Shown here: piece after piece, positions 26,855 to 37,717 of the stretch
Position numbering within the stretch: the first letter of the stretch is position 1
Layout: every line of letters starts with the position of its first letter
NCBI RefSeq assembly: GCF_000265245.1
Contig: NZ_AJKS02000007.1
Coordinates: 5,998 to 69,997, forward strand
Origin: Halomonas smyrnensis AAD6
GTDB lineage: Bacteria > Pseudomonadota > Gammaproteobacteria > Pseudomonadales > Halomonadaceae
Reading direction: 5' to 3'
DNA: 64,000 bases
The notes under the pieces: generated by a model
What the model saw: the letters and a program-made list of their open reading frames with translations, nothing else
Database searches by the model: none
Told to the model about the DNA's origin: nothing
Position numbers and translations under genes: made by a program

Positions 26855-27982
26855 ATGAAGCTGGTACGCCCGCTCCGCGATCCCTACTTCACGAATCAGC
26901 ATCGCCGCATCCTTCACGTGCTGCGCGTCGCGCTGGCACTGATCGTCGCCTATGCGGTCACCGAACCCTTCGATCTTCCGCACCGCGGCTGGGCGCTGGT
27001 CAGCACCGTGATGGTGATGGGCAACCTGCCCCACATCGGCGGCGTACTCGACAAGGGACGCCAGCGCCTGCTGGGTTCGCTGATCGGCGCCCTCTGGGGG
27101 CTGCTGCTGATCGTCACCCTCACGCCCTGGCCGGTCCTGCTGCATCTCGGCGCCCTCGCCGGCATCGCCGCGGTGACCTGGTACACGTTCAGCAAGCGCT
27201 TCGGCTACGGCGGCCTGATGTTCGCCATCAGCCTGCTGCTGGTGGTCGGGGGCAGCACGCCGGAGCTGGATGCCGCCCTGTGGCGCAGCTTCAATGTGCT
27301 GCTGGGCACCCTGATCGGCATCGGCGTCACCGTACTGGTCCTGCCCCACAAGGCCACCGACCTGCTACGCTTCGCCCTGGCCGATCACCTCGACCACATG
27401 GCCCGGCTCTATCACGCCCATACCTCGGCCAGCGCGCCGCCCGATCTCGACACCCACGAGTTGCTCAAGGGCTGCAGCAAGCTGCTGGTCAAGCAGCGCG
27501 GCCTGGTCGATGCCATCCACCGCGAGAACCGCCTGACCCGGATCGAGCTGGACGAACTCATTTCCCTGCAGCGCCGCATGTTCTCGACCATCGAACTGCT
27601 GCTGGAAACCCACTGGAACACCCGCGCCGGCCACGAGCTCATCGATGCCATGGAAGGGCTGCGCGATCAGCAGCACACCCTGGCCCGCGGCATCGGCACC
27701 CTGGCCTTCCAGGTACGCACCGGCCACCCCATCGACGTCGACCTCGCGCCCTTCGACCTGCAGCGTCACGCCGGACTCGTCGGCGACGCCCGCGCCGAGG
27801 ACGGCCGGCGCCTGTTCAGCCCCAGCGGCTACCTGTGGCTGAACCGCGAGCTGGCTCGCCTGACCGGCGAGCTGGTCGAGCGGCTGGGCAGCCTGGAACG
27901 CCTGCCCAGCCGCCGTCTGCGCAAGGGCGCCTCGCGCCACGGCCTGCTCGAGCCCCACGACAGCGGTGATGCCCCGCGGTAA
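26855..27982 (+). CDS. FUSC family (YccS/AaeB-like) inner membrane protein
   Basis: 375 residues from the ATG at 26855; the upstream in-frame extension runs through tRNA-Leu. Around six membrane segments fill residues 20-165, for example VLRVALALIVAYAVTEPF and FAISLLLVVGG, followed by a cytoplasmic helical domain. The arrangement is that of one FUSC unit, half of the aromatic acid exporter AaeB or YccS. Transport of aromatic acids or similar compounds is possible, but the substrate is unknown. nadB follows 26 bases later. Confidence 0.75.
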   Translation: MKLVRPLRDPYFTNQHRRILHVLRVALALIVAYAVTEPFDLPHRGWALVSTVMVMGNLPHIGGVLDKGRQRLLGSLIGALWGLLLIVTLTPWPVLLHLGALAGIAAVTWYTFSKRFGYGGLMFAISLLLVVGGSTPELDAALWRSFNVLLGTLIGIGVTVLVLPHKATDLLRFALADHLDHMARLYHAHTSASAPPDLDTHELLKGCSKLLVKQRGLVDAIHRENRLTRIELDELISLQRRMFSTIELLLETHWNTRAGHELIDAMEGLRDQQHTLARGIGTLAFQVRTGHPIDVDLAPFDLQRHAGLVGDARAEDGRRLFSPSGYLWLNRELARLTGELVERLGSLERLPSRRLRKGASRHGLLEPHDSGDAPR

Positions 27983-28008
27983 CGCCCCGCCATGAAAGGA
28001 ACCCTCCG

Positions 28009-29595
28009 ATGCCCGACAGCACCCACGAGACCCTGATCATCGGCGGCGGCATCGCCGGCCTTGTACTGGCCCTGGAGATCGCCGAACAACGTCCCGTGAC
28101 GCTGCTGCAGCCGTCCCGCGATGCCCTGGGCGCCAGTCGCTGGGCCCAGGGCGGCATCGCCGCCGTGCTGTCGCCGGACGACGATCTAGAGGCCCACGTT
28201 GCCGACACCCTGGTGGCCGGCGATGGCCTGTGCGACGAGGCCGCCGTCCGCTTTACCGTGGAACAGGGGCCGGACGCCATCGCCTGGCTGCTGTCGCTGG
28301 GCGTACCCTTCACCCCGGACCCCGACCCCGAGGCCCGCTATCCGTATCACCTGACCCGGGAAGGCGGCCACGGCGCGCGCCGCATCATCCATGCCGATGA
28401 CGCCACCGGGCGCGCCGTGGTGGAAACCCTGCGACAGCACGTCGAACACCATCCGCACATCCGGCTGCGCACCGACCTGACCGCCATCGGCCTGATCGGT
28501 GATACGGCCGGCCAGTGCCGTGGCGCCCGCTGCCTCGACGAGCAAGGCAGGCTGGTGGAGCTGCCGGCGGCGGACACCGTGCTGGCCACCGGCGGTGCCA
28601 GCGGCCTGTTCCGCCACACCACCAGCCCCGATCCGGCCTGCGGCGAGGGCATGCTGATGGCGGCCGAGCTCGGTGCCGAGCTGATGAACCTGGAATTCCA
28701 GCAGTTCCACCCCACCTGCCTGTTCGACCCGGATGGCCCGCCCTTCCTGATCAGCGAGGCCGTGCGCGGCGAAGGCGGCCATCTGCTCGATGCCGAAGGC
28801 CATCGCTTCATGCCCGAGGTCGACCCCCGTGCCGAGCTCGCTCCCCGCGACGTGGTCGCCCGCGCCATCGACGCCGAGATGCAACGCAGCGGCCGCGAGC
28901 ATGTCTGGCTCGACGTGCGCCACCTGGGGGAAGACGCCATTCGTCAGCACTTCCCGACCATCCACGCCCACTGCGCCTCGCGCGGCATCGATATCGCCCA
29001 CGAGCCGATTCCGGTGGTCCCGGCCGCCCACTACAGCTGCGGCGGCGTCAGCACCGATCTCGAGGGCGCCACCACGGTGCCGCGCCTCTATGCCGTGGGG
29101 GAAGTCGCCGGCACCGGGCTGCACGGCGCCAATCGGATGGCCAGCAACTCGCTGCTGGAGTGCCTGGCCTTCGCCCGCAGCTGTGCCCGCCGCCTGCGCC
29201 AGGCCGCCCCCGCCGATTCGGCCCCACTGACGCCGTGGCACCCCGGCACCTCGCTGGTGCCGGAGACGGAATGCCGGACGCTGCTCGCCGAGGTGCGCGG
29301 CATCATGAGCGAGAACGTCGCCATCGTGCGCCACGATGCCGGACTCGCCACGGCCGAACGGCGCCTCGCCGAGCTCGCCGAGCGTCTGGCGCCACGCATC
29401 GCCGGCGCAACGCCCAGCGTCGCCCTCGCCCGGCTGTGGCACGCCCTGCGCCTGGCACGGCTCACCGTGGCCAGCGCCCGGTCGAGGCGCGAATCCCGCG
29501 GCCTGCACTTCAATCCGGACTGCCCGCCGCACGGCGACCCCGCGCCGCAGCCGTCTCGTGTCCACCTGAGCGATCTGGTCTCGCTCAACGACTGA
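28009..29595 (+). CDS. nadB: L-aspartate oxidase
   Basis: 528 residues, normal length, with AAGGAA before the ATG. FAD motif IIGGGIAGLVLALEIAE opens the protein; SRWAQGGIAAVL follows. The active-site region has HYSCGGVSTD, and GTGLHGANRMASNSLLECLAF binds FAD at the C-terminal side of the domain. A helical tail carries the REXRGLHFNPDCP end. It oxidises aspartate to iminoaspartate, the first step of de novo NAD synthesis. Confidence 0.95.
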   Translation: MPDSTHETLIIGGGIAGLVLALEIAEQRPVTLLQPSRDALGASRWAQGGIAAVLSPDDDLEAHVADTLVAGDGLCDEAAVRFTVEQGPDAIAWLLSLGVPFTPDPDPEARYPYHLTREGGHGARRIIHADDATGRAVVETLRQHVEHHPHIRLRTDLTAIGLIGDTAGQCRGARCLDEQGRLVELPAADTVLATGGASGLFRHTTSPDPACGEGMLMAAELGAELMNLEFQQFHPTCLFDPDGPPFLISEAVRGEGGHLLDAEGHRFMPEVDPRAELAPRDVVARAIDAEMQRSGREHVWLDVRHLGEDAIRQHFPTIHAHCASRGIDIAHEPIPVVPAAHYSCGGVSTDLEGATTVPRLYAVGEVAGTGLHGANRMASNSLLECLAFARSCARRLRQAAPADSAPLTPWHPGTSLVPETECRTLLAEVRGIMSENVAIVRHDAGLATAERRLAELAERLAPRIAGATPSVALARLWHALRLARLTVASARSRRESRGLHFNPDCPPHGDPAPQPSRVHLSDLVSLND

Positions 29596-29714
29596 ACGGG
29601 AAGACGGCACGAAGCGGCGGCCAGGGCAACGCGGGGCGTCGCGACCCACGGCACGGGCGCCCGGCATCGGGGAAACTTGCCTCAGGAGAACGCCGGGAAA
29701 GCGTCAGGAAAGCG

Positions 29715-30113
29715 TCAGGAAAGAGAGCGAAGCGCCTTGCGCAGCCGACGCAGCGATTCGACATCACCGCTGTCGGGCCACAGCCACAGGCGTCTACCGG
29801 GGAGGCGCAGGCCGATCAGCCAGGGCCCCAGATAGTCGCACCGCAGCGGCACTTGCTGCCAATGCTCATCGCCGTCGTGGCGCCAGGCCAGCAGCGGCGC
29901 GGCCTGGTCACGAGCCTGTAGACGCAGGGTGCCGCTCGGTCGACGCCGCGCGGCATCGACCAGTACGGCCCCCATCAGGACCGCCGCCGCCAGGACCGCC
30001 CACCACGGGGCGTAGAGACCCAGCCACCCCACCACACCCAGGGCCGGCAGGCCCTGGGCAAGCAGCGACAACCTAGAGGTTGCGATAGTGATCGTTATCG
30101 GTGCTCTCGGCAT
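29715..30113 (-). CDS. YgfX/CptA-like inner membrane protein
   Basis: 132 residues if started at 30113, which overlaps the upstream sdhE gene by 41 bases; a start just past the sdhE stop (TTG near 30070) is also possible. Two hydrophobic segments (LPALGVVGWLGLYAP and WWAVLAAAVLMGAVLV) are followed by a short soluble domain with WLWPDSGDVESLRRLRKALR. Position after sdhE and this layout match YgfX, the partner of SdhE/YgfY (once described as the CptAB toxin-antitoxin pair, with SdhE later shown to be a flavinylation factor). Sequence conservation is low, so the call rests mostly on context. Confidence 0.65.
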   Translation of the reverse strand: MPRAPITITIATSRLSLLAQGLPALGVVGWLGLYAPWWAVLAAAVLMGAVLVDAARRRPSGTLRLQARDQAAPLLAWRHDGDEHWQQVPLRCDYLGPWLIGLRLPGRRLWLWPDSGDVESLRRLRKALRSLS

Positions 30114-30366
30114 GCTCGACGATCATCTTGACGATGCGGCGACGCTCGGGCTCCTCGGGCCACTCGCGGCGCATCAGCCAGGCGAAGAGATCCTGATCCT
30201 CCTCGTCGATCAGGGTGCGATAGGCGGCCTGATCCTGCTCGCCAAGGTCATCATAGCGCTGCTCCAGGAAGGGAATCAGCAGCAGGTCGAGCTCCCACAT
30301 GCCACGACGGGAATGCCAGTAGAGGCGCTTGCGAAGGGCGGCTGCCGCGGACGAATCGTCGTTCAA
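30073..30366 (-). CDS. sdhE: FAD assembly factor SdhE
   Basis: 97 residues from a TTG at 30366, preceded by GAGG; an upstream in-frame ATG gives an unusual extension. The signature RGMWELD is near residue 21, followed by FLEQRYDDL and DQDLFAWL. SdhE helps attach FAD covalently to the succinate dehydrogenase flavoprotein. Its neighbour is the YgfX-like gene, with overlap. Confidence 0.88.
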   Translation of the reverse strand: MNDDSSAAAALRKRLYWHSRRGMWELDLLLIPFLEQRYDDLGEQDQAAYRTLIDEEDQDLFAWLMRREWPEEPERRRIVKMIVEHAESTDNDHYRNL

Positions 30367-30529
30367 GATCGGCCTCGTTGATCCGATGAATGTGGCGACA
30401 GTATACCCGAGCCATCCGCCCCCCGGCAGCCCGCGCGCCGGCCGATGCGCTTGCGGGACGACCAAGGGCCGACCAGCGTCGGGCACGGGCCCGACAGCGG
30501 CACGAGACTTGCGTGTGCAGGCTAGTGCG

Positions 30530-30558
30530 TTGTTTTATCGAAAGTTGCGCAGTATGCT
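30530..30558 (+). promoter_or_regulatory. Candidate promoter of ihfB
   Basis: TTGTTT and TATGCT are spaced by 17 bases, ending 57 bases before the ihfB start. This is a reasonable sigma-70 match only. Confidence 0.5.
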
Positions 30559-30615
30559 TTGAGTAACGATCGCCCTGCGCCCCACGGCCGGATCAGGACA
30601 GCACGGAGAGAGCCG

Positions 30616-30912
30616 ATGACCAAGTCCGAATTGATCGAGCAGATTGCCATGCGACAGCCCGAGCTGTCCGTCAAGGATGTCGAGGCCGCCGTACGGCTGA
30701 TCCTGGATGACATCACCGACACCCTGGCGGAGGGCGGGCGCGTCGAGATCCGCGGCTTCGGCAGCTTCTCGCTGCACTATCGCGAGCCGCGCGTCGGTCG
30801 CAATCCCAAGACCGGCGACCCCGTCGATCTCGACGGCAAGTTCGTACCGCATTTCAAACCCGGCAAGGAGCTGCGCGAGCAGGTGGACGCCAGCCGCGCC
30901 CTCGGTTACTGA
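30616..30912 (+). CDS. ihfB: Integration host factor subunit beta
   Basis: 98 residues, starting [11 protein letters not shown] with GGAGAG upstream. The HU/IHF beta-arm is [29 protein letters not shown], with the proline-tip region. It forms a heterodimer with IhfA and bends DNA strongly at specific sites. lapA, lapB and pyrF follow, as in other gammaproteobacteria. Confidence 0.95.
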   Translation: MTKSELIEQIAMRQPELSVKDVEAAVRLILDDITDTLAEGGRVEIRGFGSFSLHYREPRVGRNPKTGDPVDLDGKFVPHFKPGKELREQVDASRALGY

Positions 30913-30966
30913 CGGGCGTATCCGACCGCCCTTCCCTCTCTTTCCACACGACACGGGAACTCACAC

Positions 30967-31272
30967 ATGCGTTGGCTCAAAGGCCTGATCCTGGCCGTCA
31001 TCCTGCTGGTGGTACTGCTGGTCGGCATTCTGTTCGCCGTCAACAATCAGCAGGCCCTGCCTCTCAACCTGATCTGGATCGAACTGCCGTCGGCGTCGCT
31101 TTCCGTCTGGCTGCTCTCCAGTCTGGTGGTCGGTGTGCTGCTGGGCATGCTCGCCATGGGCGGCGTCTACCTGCGCCTGCGCACCCTGCTGACCCGCGCC
31201 CAGCGCCATAATCAGCAGCAGCGCAAGGAGCTGGACCAGCTGCGCGTCCAGGAGATGAAGGAACTGCCCTGA
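30967..31272 (+). CDS. lapA: Lipopolysaccharide assembly protein A
   Basis: 101 residues. Two membrane helices (LILAVILLVVLLVGILFAV and VWLLSSLVVGVLLGMLAM) flank NNQQALPLNLIWIELPSAS; a short helical tail follows. This is the DUF1049/LapA layout. It works with LapB in setting LpxC turnover. It is three bases from lapB, so the two are coupled. Confidence 0.9.
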   Translation: MRWLKGLILAVILLVVLLVGILFAVNNQQALPLNLIWIELPSASLSVWLLSSLVVGVLLGMLAMGGVYLRLRTLLTRAQRHNQQQRKELDQLRVQEMKELP

Positions 31273-31274
31273 GC

Positions 31275-32459
31275 ATGACCGATGTTCTGCTGCTGGCCCT
31301 GTTGTTGGCAGCGGTCGCCATCGGCTGGTGGCTCGGCCGCCGCGAACGCCGGACCACCGCTCCCGCCTCTCAGTCCCCGACGCTGGCCCGCGATTACTTC
31401 GTGGGCCTCAACTATCTGCTCAACGACCAGCAGGACCGCGCCATCGAGACCTTCATCGGCGCCCTCGAGGTCAACAGCGATACCATCGAGACCCACATTG
31501 CCCTGGGCAACCTGTTTCGCACTCGCGGCGAAGCCGACCGCGCGGTGAAGGTCCACCAGAACCTGCTGGCACGCCCCACGCTCAGCGGCGAGCAGGGTGA
31601 TCGGGTGCAGCTGGAGCTGTCGCGTGACTTCCTGCAGCTCGGCCTGCTGGATCGCGCCGAGCGGCTGCTCTTCTCGCTGATCAAGGACAGCCAGAACAGC
31701 GAACATCGCCACGCCGCGCGCAAGCTGCTTGTCGACCTGCTGGAGCGGGAGGGCGAATATCAGCAGGCCCTGGACGTGGCCCAGCCGGCACTGGTGAAGG
31801 AGAGTGACGACGTGCGCCGCGCCGCGGCGCACTGGCTGTGCGAGATCGCCGACCAGGAGCGCCAGTCGGCGAGTCCGGTGCTGGCAAGACGCCACCTCAA
31901 GCAGGCTCTCGCCACCGACCGCCGGTGCGTGCGCGCCAACCTGATGCTGGCCGACATGGCCCTGGAGACGGGCCAGTATCGCCAGGCCATTCGCCTGCTG
32001 CAGCGCATCCCCGATCAGGACAAGAACTTCATTCCCACCCTGCTCGAGCCCCTCGGCCGCGCCTACCGCCTGCTCGACGACGAAGAGGGGCTGATTCGTC
32101 ATCTCGAGTCGCTGCTGGAGATCGCGCCCTACACCAGCGTCATCATCATGCTGGCCGAGGCCCTGCGCCGCCATCAGGGAGACACCGAAGCCGCCCAGGC
32201 CCTATTGACCCGCGAACTCGAGCGCTCGCCGAGCCTCGGCGCCGTGGACTACCTGATTCGGCTCTATCACCAGCAGGAAGGCAGCACCGGGAATCCACGC
32301 ATCGAGCTGCTGCAGCGCCACACGCATACCCTGCTCAAGGCCCGCCCCCGTCATCGCTGCCAGCGCTGCGGCTTCAGCGGCGAGCCGCTGCTGTGGCAGT
32401 GCCCCCGCTGTCGCAGCTGGGGCACCACCAAACCGATCACCGGGATCGAGGGCGAATAG
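31275..32459 (+). CDS. lapB: Lipopolysaccharide assembly protein B (YciM)
   Basis: 394 residues. One N-terminal membrane helix is followed by TPR repeats from about residue 35 (ARDYFVGLNYLLNDQQDRAI onward) and a C-terminal rubredoxin-like metal site with CQRCGF and CPRCRSW. LapB presents LpxC to FtsH and so balances lipopolysaccharide with phospholipid synthesis. It is convergent with pyrF, with only a three-base gap. Confidence 0.95.
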   Translation: MTDVLLLALLLAAVAIGWWLGRRERRTTAPASQSPTLARDYFVGLNYLLNDQQDRAIETFIGALEVNSDTIETHIALGNLFRTRGEADRAVKVHQNLLARPTLSGEQGDRVQLELSRDFLQLGLLDRAERLLFSLIKDSQNSEHRHAARKLLVDLLEREGEYQQALDVAQPALVKESDDVRRAAAHWLCEIADQERQSASPVLARRHLKQALATDRRCVRANLMLADMALETGQYRQAIRLLQRIPDQDKNFIPTLLEPLGRAYRLLDDEEGLIRHLESLLEIAPYTSVIIMLAEALRRHQGDTEAAQALLTRELERSPSLGAVDYLIRLYHQQEGSTGNPRIELLQRHTHTLLKARPRHRCQRCGFSGEPLLWQCPRCRSWGTTKPITGIEGE

Positions 32460-32462
32460 CGC

Positions 32463-33164
32463 TCAGCCCCCCGCCAGCTCCGCCTCGATGGCGGCCAACG
32501 CCGCCATGGGGTCGTCGGCCTGGGTCACCGGGCGCCCGATCACCAGATGCGTGCTGCCGGCCGCCATGGCCTCCGACGGCGTCATCACCCGCCGCTGGTC
32601 ACCGGCCTCGGCCGCGGCCGGACGAATCCCCGGCGTCACCTTGAGGAAGTCATCGCCGCACAGGGTGCGCAGCCGCGCGGCCTCCTGAGCCGAGCACACC
32701 ACCCCGTCCATGCCGCTGTCCCGGGCCAGCGCCGCCAGACGCTCGACCTGTTCGGCGGGCGTGGCGGTAACGCCCACTTCCGCCAGATCCTCGCCCCCCA
32801 TGCTGGTCAGCACCGTGACCGCGATCAGGCGGGTGGATAGGTCGTGCTGAACCAGCCGCTGCTTGGCCGCCTCCATCATCCGCCCGCCGCCACCGGCGTG
32901 CACGTTGACCATCCACACGCCCTGCTCGGCCGCGGCCTGAACGGCACCGGCCACGGTGTTGGGAATGTCGTGGAACTTGAGGTCCAGAAACACCTCGAAC
33001 CCGCGGCCGTGCAGGGCCTCGAGCACGGCGGGGCCGCTGCGGGTGAACAGTTCCTTGCCCACCTTAACCCGGCAGCGAGACGGATCGAGCCGGTCGGCCA
33101 TGCACAGGGCGGCATCCAGCGAAGCGTAGTCGAGGGCGATGATCAGAGGGGACGCGGTGGGCAC
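32463..33164 (-). CDS. pyrF: Orotidine 5'-phosphate decarboxylase
   Basis: 233 residues from a GTG at 33164 that has CCAGGAG eight bases upstream; an ATG at 33212 overlaps an extended -10 (TGATATACT at about 33199-33207) and is less likely. The catalytic Asp-Lys array is [21 protein letters not shown] lies at the start and GIRP with [12 protein letters not shown] at the phosphate site. It makes UMP from OMP. It is on the opposite strand to lapB, whereas in E. coli it follows lapB on the same strand. Confidence 0.93.
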   Translation of the reverse strand: MPTASPLIIALDYASLDAALCMADRLDPSRCRVKVGKELFTRSGPAVLEALHGRGFEVFLDLKFHDIPNTVAGAVQAAAEQGVWMVNVHAGGGGRMMEAAKQRLVQHDLSTRLIAVTVLTSMGGEDLAEVGVTATPAEQVERLAALARDSGMDGVVCSAQEAARLRTLCGDDFLKVTPGIRPAAAEAGDQRRVMTPSEAMAAGSTHLVIGRPVTQADDPMAALAAIEAELAGG

Positions 33165-33372
33165 GAGCTGGGCTCCTGGCAGCTGAATGGACCCGCGCAG
33201 TATATCAGTCATGTGCCCGGACGCATGGCGAGATCGCTCGCAGCGAATGTCGTACATGACCCATGGCGGCGGCCGTCATTCGCTCACATCCGAGGGGCCT
33301 CACCGGCACTAGCTTGGAGGCAGGTACCACCATGGCCCCTGATCAAAAGCCAACCGCAGAGGACATTCCGCC

Positions 33373-33651
33373 ATGAGGACACGTTACACGACAGGCATCG
33401 CCATCCTGGGGCTGACGCTGATGCTCGGCCTGGCATCACCGGTCACCGCCCAGGAGATGGCGCCGATCAACGTCAATACCGCCGATGCCACCCTACTGAC
33501 CGAGCTGCCGGGAATCGGCGAGACGAAGGCCGAGGCCATCGTCGAGGATCGCGAGGCCAACGGACCCTATGAGTCCGCCGACGATCTCGCCCGGGTCAGC
33601 GGCATCGGCGAGATGACCGTCGAGAGGCTCGCCGAGCAGGTCACGTTCTGA
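33373..33651 (+). CDS. ComEA-like helix-hairpin-helix DNA-binding protein
   Basis: 92 residues. A signal peptide ends at SPVTAQE. The rest is a double helix-hairpin-helix: INVNTADATLLTELPGIGETKAEAIVEDRE and DDLARVSGIGEMTVERL. Exported ComEA-type proteins bind incoming DNA during natural transformation. It stands alone, with no other competence genes in the window. Confidence 0.88.
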   Translation: MRTRYTTGIAILGLTLMLGLASPVTAQEMAPINVNTADATLLTELPGIGETKAEAIVEDREANGPYESADDLARVSGIGEMTVERLAEQVTF

Positions 33652-33692
33652 GAAACCGTCGGACGGCGGCGCTCGGGCGGCGTCGGAATGGC

Positions 33693-34454
33693 CTAGACCC
33701 TGAGCCCGCCGTCGCACTCCACCACCCGCCCGGTGAAGTAGTCGTTGGTGAAGATGAAGGCCACGCTCTCGGCGATATCGCCGGGCTGCCCCATGTGACG
33801 TAGCGGGATACCGTCCGTGATGCGCTCGAGGATGTCTTCCCGCAGCGTCGCGGTCATCTCGGTCTCGATGAAGCCGGGTGCCACCGCCCCCACCCGAATG
33901 CCGTGCCGGGCCAGCTCCCGGGCCCAGGTCACGGTCAGCGACGCCACTCCGGCCTTGGCCGCCGCATAGTTGCTCTGGCCGACGTTGCCGCCGCGCACCA
34001 CGCTGGAGATATTGACGATCACGCCCTGGCGGCCGGCCTCGATCATCCGGGTGGCCGCCTCGCGCCCGCACAGGAAGACGCCGGTCAGATTGACGTCGAT
34101 CACCTGCTGCCAGTCCGCCAGCGACAGGCGCTCCGACACCTCGCCTTCCCTCGCCTTGACCAGCAGGCCGTCGCGCACGATGCCGGCGTTGTTGACCAGG
34201 CCATCAATGGGGCCGAGGGCCTCCTCAACGGCGGCGAAGACGGCGGCCACCGAGCCCTCATCGGCCACGTCCACCACGAACCCCCGCGCGCCGACGCCGG
34301 CCTCTGCCAGCCGATCCACGGCGGCATCCAGGCTGTCGCCGTCACGATCCAGCAGCGCCACGGTCGCGCCCTCACGGCCCAGACGTTCGGCCATCGCCAG
34401 GCCCAGACCACGGGCGCCGCCGGTAATGGCAATGATGCGATCCTGCAGTGTCAT
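33693..34454 (-). CDS. Short-chain dehydrogenase, FabG-like
   Basis: 253 residues from the ATG at 34454 with GGGAG upstream. TGGARGLG binds the cofactor, NNAG follows, and the active site is Ser in NISSVVRGG with SNYAAAKAG. The C-terminal YFTGRVVECDGGLRV is of the 3-oxoacyl-ACP reductase type. It stands apart from fatty-acid genes, so acetoacetyl-CoA or another oxo substrate is equally possible. Confidence 0.85.
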   Translation of the reverse strand: MTLQDRIIAITGGARGLGLAMAERLGREGATVALLDRDGDSLDAAVDRLAEAGVGARGFVVDVADEGSVAAVFAAVEEALGPIDGLVNNAGIVRDGLLVKAREGEVSERLSLADWQQVIDVNLTGVFLCGREAATRMIEAGRQGVIVNISSVVRGGNVGQSNYAAAKAGVASLTVTWARELARHGIRVGAVAPGFIETEMTATLREDILERITDGIPLRHMGQPGDIAESVAFIFTNDYFTGRVVECDGGLRV

Positions 34455-34630
34455 GTCGAGTCTCCCGCCGATGGTGTCGCGTCTCGTCCCGGCCATCACA
34501 CCGCCAGGGCAAGTGCCTGTCGTGCTCAGCTTATCCCGAATGTTGCGATGCAACACTCGGCTTTTGGTCGAGGCTTGATTTCCCGGCACGACGCCCCCAT
34601 CTATCGGGCATTCGTCAACGCGGAGTCATC

Positions 34631-35149
34631 ATGCCCCTTCTCGCTTTCTTTACCGTCTTCGCCCTGCTCGACTTCGTCCTGCTGTTCACGGTCGGCAGCC
34701 ATATCGGGCTGCTGACCACCCTGGCCCTGGTGCTGGGCACCGGCTTCCTGGGTCTGCACCTGATCCGCCGGGAAGGCGTCGCCACCTTCGCCCGCGCCCA
34801 GGAGCGCATGAACCGTGGCGAGCTGCCCTCCGGCGAGCTGCTGACCGGTGCCGCCCTGATCTTCGGTGGTGCCCTGCTGATGGCCCCGGGCTTCCTGTCC
34901 GACGCCCTGGGCTTCATGTGCCTGATTCCGGACGCTCGCCGCCTGCTCGGCCGACTGCTGGGCCGGGCCGGCATGCGCTTCCAGGGCGTGCACATGCAGG
35001 CCGGTGCCTATCAGGCGCGCCAGGGGCGCGACGCCGACTGGCAGCAGGCCGGCGAGTCACACGAGCCGGGGCCGCGCACCTCTTCTCACGACGAGGACGG
35101 CGAGCCGCTGGAAGGCGACTTCATCGCCCACGATGAGCGGCGCGGCTGA
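34631..35149 (+). CDS. fxsA: FxsA family membrane protein
   Basis: 172 residues. It starts MPLLAFFTVFALLDFVLLFTVGSHIG with two early membrane segments, then GELPSGELLTGAALIFGGALLMAPGFLSDALGFMCLIP, the core of the FxsA family. The tail is hydrophilic and variable. FxsA suppresses phage T7 exclusion by F in E. coli. It stands upstream of groESL, as in E. coli, but a sigma-32 promoter separates the two. Confidence 0.9.
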   Translation: MPLLAFFTVFALLDFVLLFTVGSHIGLLTTLALVLGTGFLGLHLIRREGVATFARAQERMNRGELPSGELLTGAALIFGGALLMAPGFLSDALGFMCLIPDARRLLGRLLGRAGMRFQGVHMQAGAYQARQGRDADWQQAGESHEPGPRTSSHDEDGEPLEGDFIAHDERRG

Positions 35150-35175
35150 ATGGCAAAAAATTTTCGGACGGGGGG

Positions 35176-35205
35176 CTTGAAAGCCCACTGGCCAGCCCCA
35201 CTTAT
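35176..35205 (+). promoter_or_regulatory. Sigma-32 heat-shock promoter of groESL
   Basis: CTTGAA and CCCCACTTAT are spaced by 14 bases, a near-exact RpoH promoter. It starts 27 bases after fxsA, about 150 bases before groES. Confidence 0.9.
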
Positions 35206-35354
35206 CCGACAGCAACGAGTTTCGATTCCGGCCCGCCGGAATCATCCCCACGGAAGGCAGACGCCTTCACCCCGCAGCAAGACCTGCGGGTTGATGATGA
35301 AAACGCCGGGGCAGCGACGCCCTGGCACAGCAAACCATCAGGAGAACGTGAGCA

Positions 35355-37356
<2,002 letters not shown>

Positions 37357-37385
37357 TCGGCCCCCTGCCCCAGGCCCCGCCTGAG

Positions 37386-37419
37386 AAAGACCCCCGCCGG
37401 AGACCGGTGGGGGTCTTTT
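37386..37419. terminator. Terminator after groL
   Basis: Arms AAAGACCCCC and GGGGGTCTTT continue inward as GCCGG and CCGGT, followed by TTTT in all. It is A-rich on the left arm and so may work in both directions. Confidence 0.9.
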
Positions 37420-37459
37420 CGTTGTGGCGAGAGCCCATGGCCGAACCGCGCAGGACAGG

Positions 37460-37659
37460 CTTGTCGGCTTGTCGGCTTGTCGGCTTGTCGGCTTGTCGGC
37501 TTGTCGGCTTGTCGGCTTGTCGGCTTGTCGGCTTGTCGGCTTGTCGGCTTGTCGGCTTGTCGGCTTGTCGGCTTGTCGGCTTGGCGGCTTGTCGGCTTGG
37601 CGGCTTGGCGGCTTGGCGGCTTGGCGGCTTGGCGGCTTGGCGGCTTGGCGGCTTGGCGG
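37460..37659. repeat. 25-unit octamer tandem repeat (CTTGTCGG / CTTGGCGG)
   Basis: The tract is 200 bases with no gap. Fifteen units of CTTGTCGG are followed by one CTTGGCGG, one CTTGTCGG and eight CTTGGCGG, with a degenerate unit after that. A period of eight leaves all frames open, so short spurious reading frames cross it on both strands. It lies between the groL terminator and trmJ, about 60 bases before the trmJ start. It is not a CRISPR, as there are no spacers. Confidence 0.98.
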
Positions 37660-37717
37660 CTTGCCGCGGTAAGATACACGACTTACGTCTCTCACCACCT
37701 GGCTGCGCCCTTTGTCC

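Noticed and set aside
37460..37659. Octamer array as a CRISPR or as a repeat-protein gene
   Set aside because: There are no spacers between units, and the readings through it lack a ribosome site and clash with trmJ and groL signals.
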